Assembly (NCBI GenBank): GCA_001805895.1
Contig: MHHD01000036.1
Location: forward strand, 1-11,641
DNA length: 11,641 nucleotides
Reading direction: 5' to 3'
Origin: Omnitrophica WOR_2 bacterium RIFCSPLOWO2_12_FULL_51_8
Lineage (GTDB): Bacteria; Omnitrophota; Gorgyraeia; Gygaellales; Profunditerraquicolaceae
Within the stretch, counting starts at the first letter, position 1. Each line of letters begins with the position of its first letter. A program made the position numbers and the translations under genes. This document shows positions 5,426 to 11,641 of this stretch, one piece after another. The notes beneath the pieces were generated by a model. It made no database searches and was not told the origin of the DNA. It saw nothing but the letters and a program-made list of their open reading frames with translations.

Positions 5426-5500
5426 ATGAAGGAATTAACCCGTTTAACGGCAACTTACAGAATGGAGGGAATGCATGGGCAGAGATTATCTTTCACCTAA
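5426..5500 (+). CDS. Possible 24-codon leader ORF overlapping the regulator start
   Basis: ATG 5426 is preceded by GGAGG (5411-5415) and encodes a 24-residue peptide beginning MKELTRLTATYR, ending in TAA at 5498-5500. It overlaps the first 26 bases of the regulator gene in another frame. The resemblance of its ribosome binding site (TGGAGG) to that of the regulator suggests translation is possible. It has no recognisable domain. It may be a translational coupler, or chance. Confidence 0.25.
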   Translation: MKELTRLTATYRMEGMHGQRLSFT

Positions 5501-5699
5501 GGAAGTGGCCGGGTTGCTGCATATTTCCGCCCCGACAGTGAATTACTACACCAACCTCGGATTGTTGAGGGTCGAGGAAAGGAAAGGCAATAAGCGGCTC
5601 TACGACAGGAATGAAGTGCTGGTGAATTTCGCCAAAATTAAGCAGCTGCGCAAGCAGGGGTATTCGCTTAAGCTTATCCGTCAGCATCTTTACCGCTAA
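5475..5699 (+). CDS. Small MerR-superfamily (BldC-like) DNA-binding protein
   Basis: A 74-residue protein that is almost entirely a MerR-type helix-turn-helix: YLSPKEVAGLLHISAPTVNYYTNLGLL (about 5-31) is the HTH, ERKGNKRLYDRNEV (about 35-48) the wing, and FAKIKQLRKQGYSLKLIRQHL (about 52-72) the following helices. It lacks the long dimerisation helix and effector domain of classical MerR proteins. In size and layout it resembles BldC-type regulators and phage excisionase-like HTH proteins. ATG 5475 is set by GGAGGG (5464-5469) five bases upstream. It is the first gene behind the 5294 promoter and lies 55 bp before parA, so it may regulate this operon. The target is unknown. Confidence 0.8.
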   Translation: MGRDYLSPKEVAGLLHISAPTVNYYTNLGLLRVEERKGNKRLYDRNEVLVNFAKIKQLRKQGYSLKLIRQHLYR

Positions 5700-5717
5700 C
5701 GCATATATTAATACAAA

Positions 5718-5739
5718 AGCCGGCTGAACTTTGCCGGCT
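5718..5739. other. Hairpin between the regulator and parA
   Basis: AGCCGGC (5718-5724) pairs with GCCGGCT (5733-5739) around an 8-nt loop. No T-tract follows and the parA ribosome binding site begins five bases later, so this is not a classical terminator. It could stabilise or process the mRNA, or tune the ratio of regulator to ParA. Confidence 0.45.
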
Positions 5740-5754
5740 AAGCAGGAGGTAAGG

Positions 5755-6627
5755 ATGTTTGAAGGCTTAAACGGAATATTCAAACGTTACAAGGAAAAAG
5801 AGCAGGGCGCGCAGCCGGAGAAACCAAAGGCAAAGATTATTGCTGTCTGCAATCAGAAGGGCGGCTGCGGGAAAACCACTACCGCGATAAACCTGAGCGC
5901 CTGCCTGGCGAAAAACGGTTTCCGGGTTTTGTTGCTCGACCTGGACCCTCAGGCGCACGCTTCCCTGGGTTTAGGGATCGGGGTGGATAATCTGCGCTGG
6001 ACAATTTATGACGTCTTAATCCATAACGTAGAGCTGGAAAAGGTAACGGTTCCCACCGCGGTGAATAACCTTTCGATCGTTCCGGCAAATCACCTGCTTT
6101 CCGGCGCGCAGCTGGAATTGGCGAATCTCCTCGGCAGGGAAAGCATCTTAAGGATAAATTTCAAGAAGTTGTTTTTGAACCAGCATTACGATTACTGTGT
6201 CATCGATACCGCGCCGACGCTTAATTTAGTTACGCTTAACGGCCTGGCCGCGGCATCGCACGTTTTGATCCCAATCCAGACGCATTATTTTTCCTTAGAG
6301 GGAATGAAGGAGCTTTTTTCCACCATTGAAATCGTCCGGGACAGGCTGAATCCGGACATCCGGGTGCTCGGCATCCTGCCCACGCTTTTTGACGGCAGGA
6401 TGAAGATTAATCAGGAGATGCTGGCCGACCTGAGGGAATATTTTAGCAGCTTGGTTTTGAATACGGTGATCCGCAACAACAGCAAGGTTATCGAGGCCTC
6501 GCGCTACCGCAGGCCGGTGATTGATTACGCCCCGGAATCAAAGGGGGCCAAGGATTACCTGTCCCTGGCGCAGGAACTGGGCGCGCTTTTTGAAGATAAT
6601 GCTTATGCAGATACAGCAAAAACCTGA
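5755..6627 (+). CDS. ParA/Soj-type ATPase linked to the pilus operon
   Basis: A 290-residue P-loop ATPase of the ParA/MinD superfamily. After a 27-residue charged N-terminal tail come the deviant Walker A KGGCGKTTT (35-43, with signature lysine K35), Walker A' VLLLDLDPQAH (about 60-70) and Walker B-like YCVIDTAP (about 146-153). The ParA-typical FSLEGM lies further on. ATP-dependent dimers of this family bind nucleoid DNA or membranes and position plasmids, chromosome origins or protein machines. No ParB gene or parS-like site is seen here. The stop overlaps the start of pilM by about 29 bases, so the two are translationally coupled. This points to a job in placing the pilus or secretion machine (inference). 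ATG 5755 is chosen because AGGAGGT (5744-5750) sits four bases upstream; a TTG at 5731 falls inside a hairpin. Confidence 0.85.
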   Translation: MFEGLNGIFKRYKEKEQGAQPEKPKAKIIAVCNQKGGCGKTTTAINLSACLAKNGFRVLLLDLDPQAHASLGLGIGVDNLRWTIYDVLIHNVELEKVTVPTAVNNLSIVPANHLLSGAQLELANLLGRESILRINFKKLFLNQHYDYCVIDTAPTLNLVTLNGLAAASHVLIPIQTHYFSLEGMKELFSTIEIVRDRLNPDIRVLGILPTLFDGRMKINQEMLADLREYFSSLVLNTVIRNNSKVIEASRYRRPVIDYAPESKGAKDYLSLAQELGALFEDNAYADTAKT

Positions 6628-7792
6628 AAATATCGTCAGGGAAATTTTTAAGTCAAGGGGTTCCCCGCGCAAAAGGATTTCTTCGATTTTCTCGCAGATG
6701 CGCCTGCATTGGCCGCTTGGCCCGCAGGGGGCGGCTGCCAAGGGCCTCGAAACTTACCCCGCCGGCATTGAAATCGGCAGCGCATCGGTCAAGGTAGCGC
6801 AATTAGCCAGGTCCGGGGGAAGTTTTGAAATCGTCAAATGCGGGTATCTGTCCTGTGCCGGTGCGGCGCCGGGGGCCGGCGCAAAATCAATGCGCGATTG
6901 CTTGGAAGAATTGGTTAAACAAAACAAGATTAGCGGAGAAGTGGTAACCAGCCTGCCGATCAATAAAATTCAGGCCCTTACCTTTGTGCTGCCGAATATG
7001 CCGGAAAATGAAATCGAATCGGCGCTGGTCTGGAAATTAAGGCAGAATCCGCCTGCCGGAACAACTTTCGAAGGCATCTGTTTTGATTATCTGGTGGTAT
7101 CCGGTTATCAGGCCGACATGAACAAAGAGCTCCAGATTCTGGTGTTTGCCGCGTCCAAGGAAATGGTAATGGAGCAGGTGGAGCTTTTCCGGGGGTTGTC
7201 GCTTGAGCTGATCGCGGTGGAGCCCAAACCTTATGCCGCGCTGAACGCGCTTTTCTGGCTGGGGAGCATCCATCCCGAAGAGACAGCGCTGGTTTTGCAG
7301 TTAGGCGCGGCGCAGTCAGCGATTACTATCATGCATACGGCCGCGCCGAAACTAATGCGGCCGCTGGCGGTGTGCGGTAATTCTTTCAGCGAAGCGATTT
7401 CCAATTATCACCGGATGGATTTTCAGCAGGCCGAACAGCTTAAAATCCGCGAGGGGTTGAGCAAGGGCGCGTCTTCCGCGTGCCTGGCGGCCCTCTCCAG
7501 CCAGTTAGAGAGCTTGGTAGTGGATATCGAGCATACCTTCAAATATTTTTCGCATCAACTGATGAAGTCGCAGATCAATTCTTTTGACCACGTCATCCTC
7601 TGCGGCGGCAGCGCCCTGCTGAAGGGCCTGGATAAATTTTTGAGCGAAAGGCTGGAGGCGCCGGTAGAGGTCTTTAATCCCTTCTCTACTTTTAACCTTT
7701 ATGCCCGGCAGGAATTAAGCCAGCAGGTCAAAGACAACGCCGCGGGTTTCTCCTCTGTCCTCGGCCTGGCGGCAAGGAATATCGAATGGTGA
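6599..7792 (+). CDS. pilM: Type IV pilus assembly ATPase-fold protein PilM
   Basis: A 397-residue actin-like (FtsA/PilM-fold) protein acting on the cytoplasmic side of the inner membrane, where it binds the PilN N-terminus and links the PilN/PilO platform to the motor. The nucleotide-binding phosphate-1 motif is AGIEIGSASVKVAQL (about 60-74). Further PilM features are PINKIQALTFVLPNMPENEIESALVWKLRQ and a late glycine-rich ILCGGSALLKGLDKFLSERL. About 58 residues precede the fold, longer than in typical PilM, and are basic with little predicted structure. The start is ATG 6599 or ATG 6605, both inside the parA 3' end without a good ribosome binding site, consistent with translational coupling. 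The last 7 bases overlap pilN. The family assignment is strong. Confidence 0.88.
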   Translation: MLMQIQQKPENIVREIFKSRGSPRKRISSIFSQMRLHWPLGPQGAAAKGLETYPAGIEIGSASVKVAQLARSGGSFEIVKCGYLSCAGAAPGAGAKSMRDCLEELVKQNKISGEVVTSLPINKIQALTFVLPNMPENEIESALVWKLRQNPPAGTTFEGICFDYLVVSGYQADMNKELQILVFAASKEMVMEQVELFRGLSLELIAVEPKPYAALNALFWLGSIHPEETALVLQLGAAQSAITIMHTAAPKLMRPLAVCGNSFSEAISNYHRMDFQQAEQLKIREGLSKGASSACLAALSSQLESLVVDIEHTFKYFSHQLMKSQINSFDHVILCGGSALLKGLDKFLSERLEAPVEVFNPFSTFNLYARQELSQQVKDNAAGFSSVLGLAARNIEW

Positions 7793-8400
7793 AATTAAAG
7801 GCGGTTAACCTGATTCCCAGGGAAATTTTGAGAAAGCCGCTTTTGCGGCAGTTCCTGTCGCTTTGTAAAAGGAACCGCTGGTTTCGTTACGGGGCCTTTG
7901 CCGCCGCGGCGCTGGCGCTCCTGGTTATCATCCATGCTTGCGCCGCGGGGCTGTGGCAAATTAATTTCGCCGCCGCAAAAAACGCGGCCCAGCAGGCGAA
8001 AACCCGGTTGGCTCAACTGCAGACGCAATTTCTGGAACTGGAAAAACAAAAGGCCGGCCTTTTTAAAGAGCAGGCCGCGAAGCAGCAGGAATTGGATTTT
8101 CTTTCTTCCACCATGTCCGGGGAAAAGAAGTATTCGAAATTGATGGCGCTGATCTCGGGTTTTGTCCCGGAGGATTTATGGGTCAATCATTTTACTTTTA
8201 GCGGCGCTGAAGTCCAGATAATCGGCTCCATGCTGAATAACCAGTTAGTCAGCCAGTTTATGGAGAACTTAGACAAATCCGGGGTGTTTAAGAACAGCGC
8301 TTTTACTTACAGCGAAAAACAGGTGATCGAAAACCACACGATTTATAATTTTCAGATTACCACCGAGCCCATCTGGGACCACGGGGAGTTAAAGGGATGA
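7786..8400 (+). CDS. pilN: Type IV pilus inner-membrane alignment protein PilN
   Basis: A 204-residue bitopic membrane protein. The short cytoplasmic N-terminus carries VNLIPREI (residues 7-14), the INLLP-type motif that PilN inserts into PilM. One membrane helix follows (about 33-56, rich in Ala/Leu after WFRYG), then a periplasmic coiled coil (about 60-108) and a small C-terminal ferredoxin-like domain (about 115-195) containing LWVNHFTFSGAEVQIIGSM. This is the standard PilN layout and length. It pairs with PilO to form the periplasmic alignment platform. ATG 7786 overlaps the pilM stop by 7 bases, and the stop shares ATGA with the next gene, so PilM, PilN and PilO are made in linked amounts. 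Confidence 0.88.
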   Translation: MVKLKAVNLIPREILRKPLLRQFLSLCKRNRWFRYGAFAAAALALLVIIHACAAGLWQINFAAAKNAAQQAKTRLAQLQTQFLELEKQKAGLFKEQAAKQQELDFLSSTMSGEKKYSKLMALISGFVPEDLWVNHFTFSGAEVQIIGSMLNNQLVSQFMENLDKSGVFKNSAFTYSEKQVIENHTIYNFQITTEPIWDHGELKG

Positions 8401-9299
8401 CACAGATGGATTTACAGGCGCGGGTAAATTTGATTAAGGAAAAATTCGCTAAGCTAAAAAGCGGCGAGCGCCGCCTGATCCTGGCCCTGGCGGCGGCGCT
8501 TGCGCTTACGTTTTATTTCCGTTTATTCATCAAGCCGGCGATGGGCAGGATTGCCGTCTTGAAAAAACAGACGCAGGATAACAAGGACCGCGCCAGGCTT
8601 TATCAATCCCAATTTCCCGATCTGGACAAAGAAAGGAAGGGACTGCTTAAAATCAGGCAGAGTATCGCTCAGATGAAGGAAGATATCCGCGGTATCCAGT
8701 CGCGGCTGATTAATGCCGCGCAGGTGCCGCAGTTATTGATGGCGCTGATAAAATCGGCGCAGGGCCTGCAGATAGATTTTCAGTCAGTAAAACAGAAGAT
8801 AGAGGCGGATAGAGGCGGTTTATCGCGGCTCTACATTGATTTAAAATTTGACGCCGGTTACGAGGACACGGTCAACTATATTAGGAAGGTGGAAGGGATT
8901 TCGGATTTTCTGAAATTAGAAGAGATCGATGTTTCGCCTTCAAAGAAATCCCCGCGCAGCCTGATTACCGTTTCCTCGACCCTGAGCAGTATCCTGGCGG
9001 ATAATCCGGCAAGGGAAGGCGAACTGCCATTAAAGGCGGCCAAGGTTCAGGAGCCAAAAGTTACCATTAAGCATAACCCGCTGATGCCGAGGCTCAACCT
9101 CGGCCAGGAGAAGAAAAAAGACCTGAGGGTCAGCGGCATAACCTTCCGCTCTACGGCGGGCGCCTCCAGCGCGATTATCAATGATACTGTCCTCAGGGAA
9201 GGCGATGAAATCGACGGGGCCACAATCGAACGGATCTCCCCGGACTCGATCACCGTTAAAGACGGGCCGGAGACTTATGAAGTCAAAGTGGAGCGTTAA
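8397..9299 (+). CDS. pilO: PilO-type alignment protein with C-terminal GspB/PilP-like domain
   Basis: A 300-residue inner-membrane protein. After about 20 basic residues comes one membrane helix (about 22-40), then a coiled coil (about 45-105) and the PilO ferredoxin-like domain (about 110-195: VPQLLMALIKSAQGLQIDFQSV and YEDTVNYIRKVEGISDFLKLEEIDV). An extra segment follows a linker. Residues about 242-300 read LRVSGITFRSTAGASSAIINDTVLREGDEIDGATIERISPDSITV. The 'I-I-N-x-x-x-L-R-E-G-D-x-I-D' pattern matches the small beta domain of GspB/PilP-type proteins, which contact the secretin. A separate pilP is absent between this gene and the secretin, so its function seems fused here. ATG 8397 overlaps the pilN stop by 4 bases (ATGA). 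The PilO part is clear; the tail assignment is by motif resemblance. Confidence 0.82.
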   Translation: MTQMDLQARVNLIKEKFAKLKSGERRLILALAAALALTFYFRLFIKPAMGRIAVLKKQTQDNKDRARLYQSQFPDLDKERKGLLKIRQSIAQMKEDIRGIQSRLINAAQVPQLLMALIKSAQGLQIDFQSVKQKIEADRGGLSRLYIDLKFDAGYEDTVNYIRKVEGISDFLKLEEIDVSPSKKSPRSLITVSSTLSSILADNPAREGELPLKAAKVQEPKVTIKHNPLMPRLNLGQEKKKDLRVSGITFRSTAGASSAIINDTVLREGDEIDGATIERISPDSITVKDGPETYEVKVER

Positions 9300-9317
9300 T
9301 GAGAATGGAGAAAATCA

Positions 9318-11641
9318 ATGCATAGGACGATGAAGAGCGGATTTTTGGCATTATTATTTTTATTCCTCTTGAGCTTTTCACTTTATCCGCAGACGGCCTC
9401 TCCGCCGGAATCCGGCATCCCCGACGCCTTTAGGCAGGCGCTGAAGGATTCCAAGCCTGACCCCTTGAAGGAGAAAATCACCCTGGATTATAAAGACGCG
9501 GATATTTCCACGGTGCTGCGCTCCTTAAGCTACACCTACGGCCTTAACTTAGTTACTTCTACCGAAGTTAAAGGCAAGGTAACTATCAATCTAAAAGATA
9601 TCACCTTAAGCGAAGCGCTGGAAGCCATCCTCTCCACCAACGGCTACAATTACATCCAGAAGGGAGAGATAATTTATGTTACCCCCGGCAACAGCGAAGG
9701 CGGACAGTTATTGAGCGAGCCGATTACCTTAAAATACCTCAAGGCCGTGGACGCGCAGAACCTTTTGCGCAAGGTATTATCTCCTAAGGGGGATATCAAG
9801 GTGGACGAAGTAGCTAACATGCTGATCGTCACCGACTTTCAGGCCAACGTGGAAAAATTAAAACAGCTCCTAAAGAACATTGACCGGCCGCCGCAGCAGG
9901 TGCTCATCGAGGCAAAAATTATTGATATCACCTCCAAGGATTTACGCAACTTAGGCGTTACCTGGCAGGCGGATTATAATCCGCTGCACGGGATCTTCGG
10001 CCGCAACACCCCGGCTGATGAAAGGTTAAAGGGGACGATGACCTTAGGCGGGCCTTCCTCCAGCCTTTCCGGAGGGCAGTTTAAAATTGACACCTTTATC
10101 TTAAAGGGCCTGACTGCCACCGCGACCATTGACGCCTTAATCCAGGACCAGAGGGCCAATCTCCTGGCTACTCCTTCGATCGCGGTTTTAAATAACCGCG
10201 AGGCGCGGATTATTATCGGCGAAAAGGTCCCCTACAAGGAACGCACCCAGACTACCACCGGCACTACCGAAACCACCAAATTTATCGACGTGGGGACTAC
10301 CTTGAGAGTGACCCCTTCGATTAATGCCGACGGTTACATCACGATGAATATCCATCCGGAGGTTTCTTCCGTGACCGCCTTGCTGGACGCCGGCCCGCGC
10401 ATCACCACGCGCGAGGCAGACACCATCGTGCGCATCAAGGAGGGCGAGACCCTGGTGATCGGCGGCCTGATTAAGCAGGAAGATAACAGCACGGTCAGCC
10501 GCATTCCCATCTTAGGTTATATCCCGATTTTAGGTTATCTTTTTAGCGACCGCAGCAAGGACCAAAGCCAGATGGAGTTAGCGGTTTTTATCACCCCGAA
10601 GATCCTGCGTTCTTATGAAGAGATGAGCGCCGAAGGCAAGACCCGCCTGCAGGAAGAGGCCTACGTGAATATTATGTCCGCCTCCGGCCTGAATGTGCAG
10701 ATGAAATTGTTTGAGAAGGCAAAAAATCTGGCGATGGATATGGGGCTGGAGCCGCGGGGCAAGGAGGACTGGCAGCGTAGATACGAGGCCTTAAGTATTT
10801 TTGAAAGTATCTTTACCCAATTCCCCGAGGGCGCAAAGGCGGCAGAGGCAGGTTACGAGGCGGCTAAGCTTTATGATCAATTAGGCGAATTATACCCGGG
10901 CAGGGATTTGTGCGCCAAAATAATTTCCAGTTATCCCAATTCGCCTTTTGCCGCCAAGGCCAAAGAATTATACAACCGCATCAGCGCCCGCTTAGCCAAG
11001 AGGGCCGGCGATAAATCAACCCGGGAAAATCTGGCCAAGGCAAAAGAAGGGCAGAGGAAGTTGGAGCAATTAGAGCGCGAGCGCAGGGAATTGGAGGCGC
11101 AAAAAAACGCGGTAAAACAGGAACGCGAACGGCTGGCCGAAAGCGAGGCGCGCAGGAACCAAGAAGAAGATCAGCTGCGCAAGGAAAAGGCCGAGCGCGA
11201 TAGTTTGGAAAAGGGGCGCCTTGCCCGCGCAGAGGAGCGTAACAGGCAGGAGGCAGAGGAGTTACAACGAGAAAGAGAAGCCAAAGAGAGATGGGATGCG
11301 GAGCGAAAACAGGGGGAGACAGCAGAGAAGGCTAGGGCTGAGGCTGAGGCACGGCAAAAAGAAAAAGCCGCTGCCGAGAAAGCCGAACAGGAGCGCCTTG
11401 GCCGCGGAGCAGCCGAGCGGGAGAAGGCGCAAAGCGCCATTTTAGCCGAAACCGAAAAGGGTTCGCGCCTGAAAGCTGAAGAGGAGCAGAGGCAGCAGGA
11501 GGCGCGCAAAAGGCAAGAGGCAGAGCAGATCGAGAAGGAAAGGGCCGCCGTGGAAAAGGCGGAGCGCGAGCGTATTTTCCGCGAAGAGGCGCGGAAAGAA
11601 TTGGAGCAGGAGCGCATTGCCAGGGAAAGGGCTGCCGCGGA
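9318..11641 (+). CDS. pilQ: PilQ/GspD-type secretin with long C-terminal helical and coiled-coil extension (3' end outside window)
   Basis: Outer-membrane channel subunit; 774 residues are visible with no stop. It begins with a signal peptide (MKSGFLALLFLFLLSFSLYPQTA, from ATG 9330 in the same frame). ATG 9318 is preferred because GGAG (9307-9310) lies seven bases upstream. Domains in order: N0/STN-like (about 54-120: ITLDYKDADISTVLRSLS), N1 (about 133-190), and the secretin channel (about 194-430: VLIEAKIIDI, the VGTTLRVTPSI strand, GETLVIGGLIKQED, RIPILGYIPILGYLF, and the closing LAVFITPKIL). This part is complete. A helical-repeat segment (about 440-570) with SIFESIFTQFPEGAKAAEAGYEAAKLY and SSYPNSPFAAKAKELY recalls TPR/BamD-like repeats. 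From about 573 on, Glu/Arg/Lys/Ala/Gln-rich coiled coil continues to the window end. The extension is far beyond usual secretins. The gene starts 18 bp after pilO. Confidence 0.9.
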   Translation, partial: MHRTMKSGFLALLFLFLLSFSLYPQTASPPESGIPDAFRQALKDSKPDPLKEKITLDYKDADISTVLRSLSYTYGLNLVTSTEVKGKVTINLKDITLSEALEAILSTNGYNYIQKGEIIYVTPGNSEGGQLLSEPITLKYLKAVDAQNLLRKVLSPKGDIKVDEVANMLIVTDFQANVEKLKQLLKNIDRPPQQVLIEAKIIDITSKDLRNLGVTWQADYNPLHGIFGRNTPADERLKGTMTLGGPSSSLSGGQFKIDTFILKGLTATATIDALIQDQRANLLATPSIAVLNNREARIIIGEKVPYKERTQTTTGTTETTKFIDVGTTLRVTPSINADGYITMNIHPEVSSVTALLDAGPRITTREADTIVRIKEGETLVIGGLIKQEDNSTVSRIPILGYIPILGYLFSDRSKDQSQMELAVFITPKILRSYEEMSAEGKTRLQEEAYVNIMSASGLNVQMKLFEKAKNLAMDMGLEPRGKEDWQRRYEALSIFESIFTQFPEGAKAAEAGYEAAKLYDQLGELYPGRDLCAKIISSYPNSPFAAKAKELYNRISARLAKRAGDKSTRENLAKAKEGQRKLEQLERERRELEAQKNAVKQERERLAESEARRNQEEDQLRKEKAERDSLEKGRLARAEERNRQEAEELQREREAKERWDAERKQGETAEKARAEAEARQKEKAAAEKAEQERLGRGAAEREKAQSAILAETEKGSRLKAEEEQRQQEARKRQEAEQIEKERAAVEKAERERIFREEARKELEQERIARERAAA

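Larger units (their letters stand above)
4815..5474. other. Repeat-rich intergenic region with promoter of the pilus operon
   Basis: This 660-bp gap has no supported gene apart from a doubtful 24-codon leader ORF. It contains a MITE-like element (4851-5038), a 192-bp palindrome (5064-5255), a strong promoter (5294-5322), operator-like half-sites (5311-5356) and a tandem 8-mer (5383-5400). Three TTACA words (from 5036, 5046 and 5066) join the two repeat elements. No classical terminator follows the glycosyltransferase gene, though either palindrome could end transcription. Confidence 0.6.

Noticed and set aside
5718..5739. Intrinsic terminator between the regulator and parA
   Set aside because: There is a stem-loop but no T-tract, and the parA ribosome binding site follows at once.
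11171..11617. Minus-strand open frame of 148 codons, rich in Ser and Arg
   Set aside because: It is the antisense of the coiled-coil codons of the secretin tail. Such open antisense frames are expected from Glu/Ala/Arg-rich coding sequence.

Overview
This window most likely comes from an uncultured Gram-negative-type bacterium of the PVC branch. Candidatus Omnitrophota is my best guess. That guess is inferred from protein style: a small winged-helix domain next to a TolC-like protein, a TMTC-like glycosyltransferase with TPRs, and a ParA-PilM-PilN-PilO-secretin run. No marker gene here proves it. All recognisable genes are on the + strand. I found no rRNA, tRNA, CRISPR array, transposase or convincing intrinsic terminator.

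Left part (1-1609): a minus-strand promoter (19-47) fires out of the window, back to back with a weaker plus-strand promoter (58-86). The latter serves an FAD-dependent LhgO-like oxidoreductase (94-1215) and a small lipoprotein with a BamE/SmpA-like look (1220-1609).

Middle part (1610-4814): a 448-bp intergenic region holds two clusters of a 15-bp palindromic operator repeated every 20-21 bp, plus a REP-like double hairpin (1805-1883). The second operator cluster lies inside a strong sigma70-type promoter (TTGACA-16-TACAAT). The gene behind it is unusual: an N-terminal winged-helix DNA-binding domain, one hydrophobic segment, then a TolC-like domain that appears to lack its central portion. 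A TMTC/GT105-like membrane glycosyltransferase with four TPRs follows 18 bp later.

Second intergenic region (4815-5474): it contains a 178-bp MITE-like element with 12-bp perfect terminal inverted repeats and a 5-bp target duplication (GATTA), then a separate 192-bp imperfect palindrome built of roughly 9-bp words. A second strong promoter (TTGACA-17-TATATT) follows, with TTAGCATAT half-sites that match the operators of the middle part.

Right part (5475-11641, running off the window): a tight operon of merR/bldC-like regulator, parA-like ATPase, pilM, pilN, a pilO with a GspB/PilP-like C-terminal domain, and a PilQ-type secretin. The last genes overlap or nearly abut, and parA overlaps pilM. 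This is the alignment subcomplex and outer-membrane channel of a type IV pilus or type II secretion-like machine. An orphan ParA is built in (no ParB visible), perhaps to position it. The secretin continues past its channel domain into a helical-repeat segment and at least 200 residues of charged coiled coil, cut by the window end.
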